Both the position numbers and the translations under genes were made by a program. From Ignavibacteriota bacterium (lineage in GTDB: Bacteria; Bacteroidota; Ignavibacteria; SZUA-365), in NCBI GenBank assembly GCA_016218045.1, contig JACRFB010000043.1:1-33638 (forward strand): DNA of 33,638 nucleotides, in the 5' to 3' direction. Under the pieces are notes generated by a model. That model saw only the letters and a program-made list of their open reading frames with translations. It searched no databases and was not told the origin of the DNA. Positions 25,355-33,498 of this stretch are shown here, piece after piece (positions within the stretch are counted from its first letter, which is position 1; every line of letters starts with the position of its first letter).

Positions 25355-26539
25355 TCAGATGCCGTTTCCGCGGTATCGCAGGGCGAGGGAAGTGATGTCG
25401 TCGGACTGCGCGGCGCCGATTGTGAAACCGCGCACATCGTCGAGGATGCGATGGACGAGGTCCGCCGGAGCCCGCTCTGTATGCAGGGCGAGATTTTCCA
25501 GCAGGCGCTCGTCGGAGTACATGCCGCCCGTCGCGTCCATGGCTTCGGTCACACCGTCGGTGTACAGGTACACGCTGTCGCCGGGTTGCATGCGCAGGGT
25601 GAGCTGTTCGTAGGGCATGCCGCTCATGACGCCCAGCACCAGACCGTTTGCGCCTTTCAGGATCTCGACCTTGCCCGACGGCTGCAGCACGCAAGGTTCG
25701 TTGTGTCCGGCGTTGCAGTACGTGAAGTCGCCTGTGCGGACGTCGAGTATGCCGTAGAACACGGTGACGAACATGCCCGAGTCACTTTCGGAACTCAGCA
25801 CGTCGTTCACGTGTGCCATACATTCGGCCACCGTCACGCCGCCGAGTGCAGTGGAACGGATGAGCGTGCGCGACATCGCCATGTAAATGGCGGCGGGAAC
25901 ACCCTTCCCCGACACGTCCCCGATCACGACGCCGAGATGCTGGTCGTCGAGGAAGAAGAAATCGTAGAAATCGCCGCCCACCTGTTTGGCGGCCTCCATG
26001 TGCGCGTACATGTCGAATCGCATCTCGGTGCCATCGGTCGGGAAGGCGTGCGGAAGTATCGACTGCTGAATGCGCTGCGCGACGCTCAGCTCCTGCCTGA
26101 TGGCGATGAGCTGCTCGCGGGTCACCTCGGCCTGCTTGAGCATGCCGAGAAGTGTCCGTGTCTTTTCAATCGTGATTTCAAGGTCGTTGAAATCGATCGG
26201 CTTGGTGATGAAGTCGAACGCGCCGCGATTCATCGCGGTGCGAATATTCTCCATGTCGCCGTACGCCGATACGACGATCGACTTGAGGATGGGATTGATG
26301 ACCTGTTCCCGCAAGCGCGAGAGCAGGGTCAGGCCATCCATCTGGGGCATGTTGATGTCGGTGAGAAGGATTTCGACGTCCGGTTCACGTTCGAGCACGT
26401 TGAGGGCCTCGACACCATTCGGCGCAAATACGAACTCCAATTCCTTCTGCTGTATCTTTTTCCTGAAACGCTGGCGAATCAACAATTCCAGATCAGGCTC
26501 ATCATCAACAACAAGTATCTTGAGTGACGTGTCCTGCAT
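25355..26539 (-). CDS. Response-regulator PP2C phosphatase (SpoIIE/RsbU type)
   Basis: A 394-residue cytoplasmic signal protein. The receiver domain (about 5-125) has D12-D13, phospho-acceptor D61 in LLTDINMPQMDG and K113 in ITKPID. A helical linker (about 125-165) leads to a SpoIIE-type PP2C domain (about 170-392) with metal-site motifs VGGDFYD (D190), GDVSGKG (D208), 'YTDGVTEA' (D328) and 'SDDI' (D380, D381). Phosphorylation of the receiver by an unlinked histidine kinase would control dephosphorylation of STAS proteins. The ATG at 26539 opens the receiver directly; the longer frame runs into the glycosyltransferase gene. It is first in the seven-gene run and has a plausible promoter just upstream. 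No cognate sensor kinase is adjacent. Confidence 0.93.
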   Translation of the reverse strand: MQDTSLKILVVDDEPDLELLIRQRFRKKIQQKELEFVFAPNGVEALNVLEREPDVEILLTDINMPQMDGLTLLSRLREQVINPILKSIVVSAYGDMENIRTAMNRGAFDFITKPIDFNDLEITIEKTRTLLGMLKQAEVTREQLIAIRQELSVAQRIQQSILPHAFPTDGTEMRFDMYAHMEAAKQVGGDFYDFFFLDDQHLGVVIGDVSGKGVPAAIYMAMSRTLIRSTALGGVTVAECMAHVNDVLSSESDSGMFVTVFYGILDVRTGDFTYCNAGHNEPCVLQPSGKVEILKGANGLVLGVMSGMPYEQLTLRMQPGDSVYLYTDGVTEAMDATGGMYSDERLLENLALHTERAPADLVHRILDDVRGFTIGAAQSDDITSLALRYRGNGI

Positions 26540-26631
26540 ACGGGGAAACCTTGGCGTTGAAGTTATGGACAGGCACCACGGGCAATGTACAATCCCGTTA
26601 GGCCCGCTGTAATGTGGCACAGTATCACGGC

Positions 26632-26659
26632 AATATACACCAAACGGAACAACTTGCAA
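26632..26659 (-). promoter_or_regulatory. Putative promoter of the phosphatase-ABC cluster
   Basis: Minus strand: TTGCAA (26654-26659), a 16-base spacer and TATATT (26632-26637, five of six to consensus). It lies between the glycosyltransferase stop and the phosphatase start and gives an 80-90 base leader. Confidence 0.4.
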
Positions 26660-26675
26660 CCGCGAGACGGCCGCA

Positions 26676-28166
26676 TCAGGGAGGGTAGCTGTAGCTGCGG
26701 ACCGAGATCGGACCAAAGTCCCGCGTCTCCTCTTGCACGCAGTTCTCACGCAGAGCCGCGGGCAGGAGGCGGCCGCGATCGCTGTATTCGAAATGTGTGT
26801 ACACGAGCCAGACGCGCCGTTCCCGCGCACACCGCGCCCGCGCCGCGGTCGCGGCGTGCGCATCCATGCGCGGTTCCCAGCCGCCGTCGAACAGTGTCGC
26901 GGGTATTCCCGCCAGCCGCAGCCGCCGCGCGCGGTCGCCCGCGTAATACGTGAAGGGAATCTGGCCCGTGGGTGTATGGAACAGCACGAGATCGCCCTCG
27001 CGGGCGCCGCGCACAACCGCCGTTGTCGCCTCCCGCCACGGCTCCTTCCGGTACTCGCGATGGTACGCCACGAGTCCGACGCATTGCAGCGCCGCCACCG
27101 CGCATACTATCGCCATGCGCACCCAGCTTCGCGCGGCGGGCGCGGCGAGGCAGCCCGCCGCGATGTACAACGGGAGCGCGCTCCACAACAGGGCCCGTCC
27201 GACAAACACCGGCTTCCACAGACTTATCAGCAACAGCAGCAGCGGCCCCCCCACCTGTATCAACAGCAGAATCCGCACCTGCAGCGCGGCGCGCCTACGC
27301 AGCACCGCCCACCCGGCAAAACCGGCCCCGGCACAGACAAGCAGGACCACAGCACCGGGTACGCCAAGCAGGTCGGCATAGGCGGCGTAGACAAATGCCA
27401 GCGAGCGCAGCACATACGCCGCGTCGGGCACAGGAATCCAGAAATCGGTGGCAACCTGCCGCGCCTGCGTAAAAAACAGCGGGGCCAGCGGCAGCCACAA
27501 CGCACCAAGTGATGCGCAGGCGAATACCCAACGGCGCGCGAACGCCCATCGCTCAGCCGCGGGACGCGCACGGAAGACGAGGCCGAGCGCGATCTGTGTC
27601 AACATCGCGGGCAGCAGCGCGCTGTGCTGCGCGTGTAACGCGAGCGCGAGACCCGCGACGATTCCCGTCCACGACGACAGGCGCCCCTTCCCCGCCTCAC
27701 GCGCGAGGCGCAGCACACCCCACAGCGCCGCGGCGATGCCGCACACGAGCAAGGTGTACATGCGGGCCTCCTGGGCGTACCGGATCTGCGCGGGTGCAAG
27801 CGCAAAAAGCAACGCGGCGGCCACTCCCGCGCGGCGGCCTCCCGTGGCCCGCGCGGCGCCATACACAAAAGGCAGCGCCGCGGCGCCGAACAACACCGAC
27901 GGCGCGCGCAGCATGGCCTCGCTCTCACCGAACACGCGAGAGATGTGCAGAATGGCGTAGTACAGGGGCGGATGCTGGTCGACACGTTGCAGCACCGATG
28001 TGAGATCCGACCACGGCAACCTCGCGAAAAAGAGACTGCTGGCCTCGTCGAGCCAGAGGTCCTTCGCACCCAGGCCGTACATGCGCAGCGCTCCCGACAC
28101 AAGTGTCAGGAGCGCCACGATGAGGATTTCGCGCCGTTGCGGTGTGAGTGTGAGACGCTGCGGCAC
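26676..28166 (-). CDS. GT39-like membrane glycosyltransferase
   Basis: A 496-residue inner-membrane GT-C glycosyltransferase related to the dolichyl-phosphate-mannose protein mannosyltransferase family. The first periplasmic loop has the catalytic acid motif 'KDLWLDEASS', followed by 'DQHPPLYYAIL', 'LRAPSVLFGAAALPFVYG' and 'YAQEARMYTLL', all typical of this family. About ten hydrophobic helices follow, then a C-terminal periplasmic domain (about 375-496). It would move a sugar from a polyprenyl-phosphate donor to lipid or protein at the outer face of the inner membrane. The start is GTG at 28166, the first possible start after an in-frame stop. It is last in a DUF3078-mscL-GT unit, 27 bases after mscL. 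The acceptor is unknown. Confidence 0.85.
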   Translation of the reverse strand: MPQRLTLTPQRREILIVALLTLVSGALRMYGLGAKDLWLDEASSLFFARLPWSDLTSVLQRVDQHPPLYYAILHISRVFGESEAMLRAPSVLFGAAALPFVYGAARATGGRRAGVAAALLFALAPAQIRYAQEARMYTLLVCGIAAALWGVLRLAREAGKGRLSSWTGIVAGLALALHAQHSALLPAMLTQIALGLVFRARPAAERWAFARRWVFACASLGALWLPLAPLFFTQARQVATDFWIPVPDAAYVLRSLAFVYAAYADLLGVPGAVVLLVCAGAGFAGWAVLRRRAALQVRILLLIQVGGPLLLLLISLWKPVFVGRALLWSALPLYIAAGCLAAPAARSWVRMAIVCAVAALQCVGLVAYHREYRKEPWREATTAVVRGAREGDLVLFHTPTGQIPFTYYAGDRARRLRLAGIPATLFDGGWEPRMDAHAATAARARCARERRVWLVYTHFEYSDRGRLLPAALRENCVQEETRDFGPISVRSYSYPP

Positions 28167-28193
28167 GACGGTCGCCGGTGAAGGCGGTGCGGA

Positions 28194-28622
28194 CTATTTC
28201 TTCAGGTTGTCACGGATCTCGCGAAGCAGGAGCACTTCTTCGGGCGGTTCGACCGGAGCCGGCGGCGCGGGAGGTGTTTCGCGCTTCAGCTTGTTCACGG
28301 CCTTCACGAGCATAAATATCGCAAACGCGACAATCAGGAAACTGATCACGGTGTTGATGAACTGTCCGTAATTCAGTGTCACGGCCCCCGCCGCCTTCGC
28401 GGCTTTCAGATCGGCGTACGGACCCGCGGCCGCGGCACCTTCCTTCAGGAGAATGTAGAAGCCTGCGAAATCGACTCCGCCGAGCAGAATGCCTATAGGG
28501 GGCATGATGATGTCGTTCACGAGCGATGTGACAATCGTCCCGAACGCGGCGCCAATGATGATACCCACGGCCATGTCGAACACATTGCCGCGCATGACAA
28601 ATTCTTTGAACTCTTTCAGCAT
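28194..28622 (-). CDS. mscL: Large-conductance mechanosensitive channel
   Basis: A 142-residue inner-membrane channel that opens under membrane tension to release solutes on osmotic downshock. The conserved N-terminal amphipathic helix and TM1 are clear ('[19 protein letters not shown]', '[19 protein letters not shown]'), as are 'IMPPIG' at the end of TM1 and TM2 ('[19 protein letters not shown]'). The C-terminal bundle ('[16 protein letters not shown]') is intact. Length is normal. The periplasmic loop holds a slightly long Ala-rich insert. AAGGAG lies six bases before the ATG. It is 28 bases after the DUF3078 gene and shares its promoter. Confidence 0.97.
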   Translation of the reverse strand: MLKEFKEFVMRGNVFDMAVGIIIGAAFGTIVTSLVNDIIMPPIGILLGGVDFAGFYILLKEGAAAAGPYADLKAAKAAGAVTLNYGQFINTVISFLIVAFAIFMLVKAVNKLKRETPPAPPAPVEPPEEVLLLREIRDNLKK

Positions 28623-28650
28623 GACGTTCTCCTTCCGTTAATGGTACGCA

Positions 28651-29505
28651 TCAGAATATTGTGTAGCTCAAACCCAGCGCAAGAACCTGCTTCATCTGCG
28701 TTCTGCGGGTCTGCGCAATCTCGTGCACCACGAGCACGTTCAGCGACACGTTGATGTAGGTGTTGACTTTCGCCGTGATGGAATTGTCCCAGCGCACGTC
28801 CCACACGTCGAGTTTGTCGAATGCCGAGAACATGTTGAGCTGCGAGGTGTACATCATGTTCTCCATGATCGGCACCTTGATCGAGGTGCCGGATTCGATG
28901 CCGGTCTGTACACGCGTCGTTTTGGCGGGATCGCCCGTGTATCCGAAACGGGCGTATTCCGACGAGAAGGTCTCCTTCACGGCGACACCGAGACGTGTGG
29001 CGAACTGCTCCGACGGTGCGTAGGTGAATCCGGCGCTCTGCATCAGATAGCCCGGATCAAAAAACGCGGAGGTCTGCGTGCGCACATCCACACCGTTCGC
29101 GTCCTTCAGCATCTTGAATCCGGGGGCGAGCTGTGTGCGCGCGGTGAACGCGAAGAACGGATTCACCTTCCAGCCCACGTTGTACGCCAGGATGCTCTCG
29201 AAAAAGAGTTCGTCATCCGTTTTTTCGAATTGTTTGGATCCGATCTTTGTCTGGCCGTACATGACCTTCAGCGTGTTGGTCCAGACGTAGCTTTCCTGTG
29301 TGTACAGGGATTTTCCGTTGGCGGCCAGGGTCCAGGCGAGCGTGTTCTCGCCACCCTGCACCCAGTTCTGCAGACTCACCTGCGTGACGTTCAGTCCCGC
29401 GACGAGTGTGTTGTTCCAGCCGTACTCCGGCGCCTTCTGTTCCGTCTGAGCAGCAAGGTTCGACGCGGCGAGCATGAGAATGAATACCGTCGCTAAGCGG
29501 CGCAT
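28651..29505 (-). CDS. DUF3078-type outer-membrane protein
   Basis: A 284-residue protein with a signal peptide (MRRLATVFILMLAASNLAAQ) and strand-rich sequence typical of DUF3078 proteins, which are largely confined to Bacteroidota and relatives. The start region has the family pattern 'VSLQNWVQGGENTLAWTL', followed by alternating polar and hydrophobic strands and a C-terminal aromatic residue ('LGLSYTIF'), consistent with a beta-barrel in the outer membrane. The ATG at 29505 is chosen because of GAGGGA nine bases upstream and the signal peptide; the longer frame is shadow. It is first in the unit with mscL and the glycosyltransferase. Function is unknown; an envelope maintenance role is only a guess. 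Confidence 0.8.
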   Translation of the reverse strand: MRRLATVFILMLAASNLAAQTEQKAPEYGWNNTLVAGLNVTQVSLQNWVQGGENTLAWTLAANGKSLYTQESYVWTNTLKVMYGQTKIGSKQFEKTDDELFFESILAYNVGWKVNPFFAFTARTQLAPGFKMLKDANGVDVRTQTSAFFDPGYLMQSAGFTYAPSEQFATRLGVAVKETFSSEYARFGYTGDPAKTTRVQTGIESGTSIKVPIMENMMYTSQLNMFSAFDKLDVWDVRWDNSITAKVNTYINVSLNVLVVHEIAQTRRTQMKQVLALGLSYTIF

Positions 29506-29583
29506 GATGACTGTTCCCTCGTATGGTGGATGAAAAGTGGCATGGCTGCGGGCTGATTGGTGGATGGCGCCGCTGTGTGTAAT

Positions 29584-29612
29584 AATGTAGAGCGAACGGT
29601 ATGGAATGTCAA
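29584..29612 (-). promoter_or_regulatory. Strong sigma70-like promoter of the DUF3078-mscL-GT unit
   Basis: Minus strand: perfect -35 TTGACA (29607-29612), a 17-base spacer and -10 TACATT (29584-29589). The start of transcription would be near 29577, with a leader of about 70 bases. It lies just after the MFS stop codon. Confidence 0.65.
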
Positions 29613-29623
29613 GAACCGAGGAG

Positions 29624-30865
29624 TCAACTCTCGTGTCGCGGACGGATCGGCGCCGGATGCAGCCGGATGCTTGCCCACAGCAGCGCCATCGCCGTCGCCG
29701 CGGCGAGGGCTGCGACAGGAAACACAATCCAGTACCCGACTCCTTCGGCGAGTGCGCCGATGGCAAGCGCGTTGGCCGCGGCACCCACGTCCATCATGCC
29801 CGTGACCAACGCCATGGCGCTGCCGGTGAAACGTTCGGGCGCCATGGCGTAGCCGAGCGATGCCACGGCGGGAAAGGCGATGCCGTGCGCAACCCCGGTG
29901 AACAGGCCTGCCGCGACGAGCACCGGTGTGGAAGGGGCGAACGAGAGGAGCAGAAGTCCGGCCGCGTAGACGCCGAAGCTCGGGAGCAGCACGCGGCGCA
30001 GCCCGCGTTTGTCGCCCCAGCTCCCGCCGACAAAACGGATGAGTGCCCCGCCCGCGCCCCACGCGGCGAAATAGAAACTGAACTGCGCGAGCCCGCGCTC
30101 GGCCGCGACCGTCGCCAAAAAACTTTGAGGTGAGGAGTATGCCACCGCGAGTAGAAAGGCGAGTACCGCCACAAAACGCATTTCCTTTGTGCTCAGGGCG
30201 CGGATCACCTCGCGCGGCGTGGGGAAGCCGGCGCGTTTGCGCTCGAGCCACACAAACGATACTACGGCGGTTGCAAGCACGCCGATGAGGGCCATCACAT
30301 AGAAAAAGGCGGCGATGCCCAGCGACGCGATCAACCATTCACCGAGCGGCGGACCCGCAATCGCGCCCGCAAGCCCCGACACACCGTACATGGCGATGGC
30401 TTCGTTGCGCCTCTCGGGCGGCGCGATCTGCGCGGCCAACGTGAAGGTGGCCGAGAAGTGCGCGCCGTACCCGAATCCCTGCAGGATGCGCAAGGGCCAC
30501 ACCAGCAACGGAAATCCCTGTCCCAACAGGGCGACGTATCCAAGCGCGGGCAGGCTCAGGCACAAACTCCCGAGCATCAGAACGCGTGTGGCACCGAAGC
30601 GGTCGATGAGATACCCGACCAGCGGCCTCCCCGCAACCGCGCCCACGGAATACATGCCCATAAAAAGGCCCACCAGCGCGATGCCTCCCCCCTCGCTGCG
30701 GACAAACAGGGGATACATGGCGTTGTTCGTGAAATGCAACGCCAGGATGAAGTTGTAGCTGAAACCGAGAAAGAACGTGGGCGTGTAAAGGCGCGTGGAG
30801 GGCACGGGAGTTTCGAAGTGCTTCGTGTCGGTGATGGATGTGCGGCGTGCGGCGGTAATGTACAC
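29624..30865 (-). CDS. MFS transporter
   Basis: A 413-residue inner-membrane major facilitator with about 12 helices. The loop 2-3 motif appears as 'GYLIDRFGATRVLMLGSLC' (motif A, D-R-F-G), and a second version as 'GSWGDKRGLRRVLLPS' between helices 8 and 9. 'GFGYGAHFSATFTLAAQIAP' fits the helix 4-5 region. Family members of this style are drug or sugar exporters or importers of small organic anions; the substrate is not readable here. The start is GTG at 30865 with GAGGAA immediately upstream. It is transcribed away from iorAB, with 224 bases between. Confidence 0.88.
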   Translation of the reverse strand: MYITAARRTSITDTKHFETPVPSTRLYTPTFFLGFSYNFILALHFTNNAMYPLFVRSEGGGIALVGLFMGMYSVGAVAGRPLVGYLIDRFGATRVLMLGSLCLSLPALGYVALLGQGFPLLVWPLRILQGFGYGAHFSATFTLAAQIAPPERRNEAIAMYGVSGLAGAIAGPPLGEWLIASLGIAAFFYVMALIGVLATAVVSFVWLERKRAGFPTPREVIRALSTKEMRFVAVLAFLLAVAYSSPQSFLATVAAERGLAQFSFYFAAWGAGGALIRFVGGSWGDKRGLRRVLLPSFGVYAAGLLLLSFAPSTPVLVAAGLFTGVAHGIAFPAVASLGYAMAPERFTGSAMALVTGMMDVGAAANALAIGALAEGVGYWIVFPVAALAAATAMALLWASIRLHPAPIRPRHES

Positions 30866-31089
30866 CGTTCCTCGACCAGAACATCAATCGCGCCCCTCGG
30901 GTGCCCGCGTGCAAATCGGGAATCCCATCACTCGCGGGGAATCGTCCCGCGACGCGACCATGTGCCGGTAGGAAAAGAACAGCGTCGCTCGTATTTTTCT
31001 GGACAGGTTCGGTCGGCTGTCCGCATCCGCTCCCACCGTCCACTCCGCTTCATCTTCTCCCCACCATACAATCTGATCGAGGAACGCAC
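30866..31089. other. Divergent intergenic region between the MFS gene and iorA
   Basis: 224 bases that must hold both promoters. Only weak candidates were seen, such as 'catacaat' near 31066 for iorA, without a good -35. GAGGA at 31079-31083 is the iorA ribosome site. No repeat array is present. Confidence 0.4.
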
Positions 31090-32688
31090 ATGAACCGCAC
31101 GCTGCTGCTCGGGGACGAGGCCATCGCCCAAGGCGCTCTCGACGCCGGCCTTTCCGGCGTATACGCATATCCAGGCACACCCTCCACGGAAATCACCGAA
31201 TACATTCAGCGATCGACGGAGGCCCGTGAACGCGGCGTCCACTCGCAGTGGTCGGCCAACGAAAAGACCGCGATGGAATCGGCGCTCGGCATGTCGTACG
31301 CGGGCAAGCGCGCGATGGCGTGTATGAAACACGTCGGACTCAACGTGGCCGCCGACGGCTTCGTGAACGCGGGCATCACAGGCGCAAACGGCGGACTTCT
31401 CGTCGTCTCCGCCGACGATCCGTCGATGCACTCGTCGCAGAACGAGCAGGACTCGCGCTACTACGGGAAGTTTGCGCTGATTCCGACTATCGAGCCCTCC
31501 AATCAGCAGGAGGCCTACGACGCGATGCATTACGGTTTCGACCTGTCTGAGAAATACGGGACGCCGGTGCTCATACGCATCACAACCCGCCTCGCGCATT
31601 CGCGCGCGGGCGTGGCGATGCGCGACGTGCGCCGTGAAAACGAGGTGAAGCTGCCCGAGAACAAACGCCAGTTCGTGCTGCTCCCGTCCATCGCGCGAAA
31701 GAATTACGACTCGCTGCTGAAGAAACAGATCGCCTTCGACGAGGATTCGCAGAACTCGCCTTTCAACGCGTACATCGACGGACCCGACCGCTCGCTCGGC
31801 ATCGTGGCCTGCGGCCTCGGATACAACTACCTTCTCGAGAATTACCCCGACGGCTGCCCGCACCCCATTCTGAAAATCGGGCAGTACCCGATTCCCAAGC
31901 TCCACATGAAGCGGATCTTCGACGAATGTGACACGATCCTCATCCTCGAGGAGGGCGCGCCCTTTGTCGAGGAGCAGCTCCGCGGCGTGCTCGACGAAAG
32001 CGGCAAGATCCGCGGGCGCCTCGACGGCGTCGTCCCGCGCGCGGGCGAACTCAATCCGAACATCGTTGCGCGGGCCCTCGGCCGCGAGGTGCACACGGGC
32101 GAAGTGGTGACCGACGTGGTTGTGCCTCGCCCGCCCGAGCTTTGCAAGGGTTGCCCGCATATCGACTCCTTCGACGCGCTCAACGAGGCGCTGCAGGTGT
32201 ACGAGGAGGGCCGTGTGTTCTCCGACATCGGCTGTTACACGCTTGGCGCGCTCCCGCCGTTCAACGCCATCAACTCCTGCGTCGACATGGGCGCCAGCAT
32301 CACGATGGCCAAGGGCGCGGCCGACGCGGGCCTTGTCCCCGCCATCGCCGTCATCGGCGACTCGACATTCACGCACTCCGGCATCACCGGCCTGCTCGAC
32401 GCCGTGATCGAGAACTCGCCCATCACCGTGCTCATCGTCGACAACGAGACGACGGGCATGACCGGCGGTCAGGCCTCGCATGCGCGCGGCAAGCTCGAGG
32501 ACATCTGCGCGGGCGTGGGCGTGCCCCGCGAGCACATCCTCGTGCTGGAACCGCTGCACCGCAATCACGAGAGCAACGTCCAGGCGATCATGAAGGAACT
32601 CGAATATCCCGGCGTCTCCGTTGTCATTCAGAGACGGGAATGTATACAGACCGCTGCCGACACACGAAAGGAGGCGAAGAAACAATGA
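31090..32688 (+). CDS. iorA: Indolepyruvate:ferredoxin oxidoreductase, alpha subunit
   Basis: A 532-residue thiamine-diphosphate enzyme subunit. With IorB it oxidatively decarboxylates aryl-pyruvates from aromatic amino acids to acyl-CoA, reducing ferredoxin. The N-terminal pyrimidine-binding domain ('VYAYPGTPSTEITEYIQ', 'SANEKTAMESALGMSYAG', 'GLLVVSADDPSMHSSQNEQD') and C-terminal TPP domain ('GDSTFTHSGITGLLDAV', 'DNETTGMTGGQASHARGK') are clear, as is CKGCPH at 352-357. The ferredoxin-like tail with two 4Fe-4S clusters found in archaeal IorA is absent: the protein ends at 'VIQRRECIQTAADTRKE'. The ATG at 31090 follows GAGGA by six bases. It overlaps iorB by four bases (ATGA). Confidence 0.95.
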   Translation: MNRTLLLGDEAIAQGALDAGLSGVYAYPGTPSTEITEYIQRSTEARERGVHSQWSANEKTAMESALGMSYAGKRAMACMKHVGLNVAADGFVNAGITGANGGLLVVSADDPSMHSSQNEQDSRYYGKFALIPTIEPSNQQEAYDAMHYGFDLSEKYGTPVLIRITTRLAHSRAGVAMRDVRRENEVKLPENKRQFVLLPSIARKNYDSLLKKQIAFDEDSQNSPFNAYIDGPDRSLGIVACGLGYNYLLENYPDGCPHPILKIGQYPIPKLHMKRIFDECDTILILEEGAPFVEEQLRGVLDESGKIRGRLDGVVPRAGELNPNIVARALGREVHTGEVVTDVVVPRPPELCKGCPHIDSFDALNEALQVYEEGRVFSDIGCYTLGALPPFNAINSCVDMGASITMAKGAADAGLVPAIAVIGDSTFTHSGITGLLDAVIENSPITVLIVDNETTGMTGGQASHARGKLEDICAGVGVPREHILVLEPLHRNHESNVQAIMKELEYPGVSVVIQRRECIQTAADTRKEAKKQ

Positions 32689-33281
32689 AACGCGACATCA
32701 TTCTCGCCGGCGTCGGCGGACAGGGCATCCTCACCATCGCAACCGTGATCGGATATGCCGCGGTACAGAAAGGCCTGTACTTGAAACAGAGCGAAGTACA
32801 CGGCATGTCACAACGCGGCGGCGACGTCTCGTCGCATCTGCGTATCGGCGACACCGAGGTGCATTCCGACCTCATCCCCGAAGGGCGCTGCGATCTGATC
32901 ATCAGCGTGGAGCCGATGGAATCGCTGCGCTACGTGTCCTTCCTCAAACCCGACGGCTGGGTCATCGCGAACCGCAAGCCCTTCGTCAACGTGCCGAACT
33001 ACCCCGAGTACGAGAAGGTGTGGGAACGCATCGAACATCTGCCGCACAGTGTGCTCATCGACGGCGAGAAAATCGCCCGCGAAGTCGCCACCGCCAAGGC
33101 GGTGAATATTGTGCTCCTCGGCGCGGCATCCACGCACGTGGGCCTTCCGGTCGAGGATCTCATGGACGCGATCCGCACCATCTTCGAGCGCAAGGGACAG
33201 GCCGTCGTCGACGCGAACCTCCGCGCCTTCGAAGCGGGCGCCACCTTCGCGGACCAGTGGGAACACGCGCACGTCGCGTAA
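32685..33281 (+). CDS. iorB: Indolepyruvate:ferredoxin oxidoreductase, beta subunit
   Basis: A 198-residue gamma-type domain subunit of the 2-oxoacid:ferredoxin oxidoreductase family, which binds coenzyme A. The N-terminal 'ILAGVGGQGILTIATVIG' and 'QSEVHGMSQRGGDVSSHLR' are the family hallmarks; 'DLIISVEPMESLRYVSFL' and 'GAASTHVGLPVEDLMDAI' complete the pattern. Length is normal. A strong AAAGGAGG at 32667-32674 lies ten bases before the ATG, and the start overlaps the iorA stop codon, so the two subunits should be made in equal amounts. A hairpin terminator lies 138 bases downstream. Confidence 0.95.
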   Translation: MKRDIILAGVGGQGILTIATVIGYAAVQKGLYLKQSEVHGMSQRGGDVSSHLRIGDTEVHSDLIPEGRCDLIISVEPMESLRYVSFLKPDGWVIANRKPFVNVPNYPEYEKVWERIEHLPHSVLIDGEKIAREVATAKAVNIVLLGAASTHVGLPVEDLMDAIRTIFERKGQAVVDANLRAFEAGATFADQWEHAHVA

Positions 33282-33344
33282 GTCTATCGCGTAAGCCCGT
33301 CGCGTGTAGTTCTCCCGAAACTCCGCCCGTGTCATTTGTATGAG

Positions 33345-33497
33345 TCGAGTCAGGAGCTAGGAGCTGGGAACGAGGAACTGGGAACTGGGAACTAGAGGAT
33401 AGGAAATAGGAAACGGAAAACAGGAGACATGAACTCACACAGTGACTGTCTCCTGTTCCCATTTTTCCCAACTCCCAACTCCCAGCTCCTAACTCCT
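33345..33497. repeat. Low-complexity inverted repeat around the iorAB terminator
   Basis: The left arm (about 33350-33412) has 'aggagctaggagctggga', 'gaactgggaactggga' units; the right arm (about 33461-33497) has the complementary 'cccaactcccaactcccag' and 'ctcctaactcct'. The whole is an imperfect large inverted repeat with the terminator stem at its centre. Same word family as 10651-10717 and 17042-17083. Confidence 0.8.
33419..33457 (+). terminator. Terminator hairpin after iorAB
   Basis: Perfect 11-bp stem AACAGGAGACA / TGTCTCCTGTT (33419-33429 and 33447-33457) with a 17-base loop that contains its own short TCAC/GTGA pairing, followed after four bases by a run of five T residues. Confidence 0.6.
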
Positions 33498-33498
33498 A

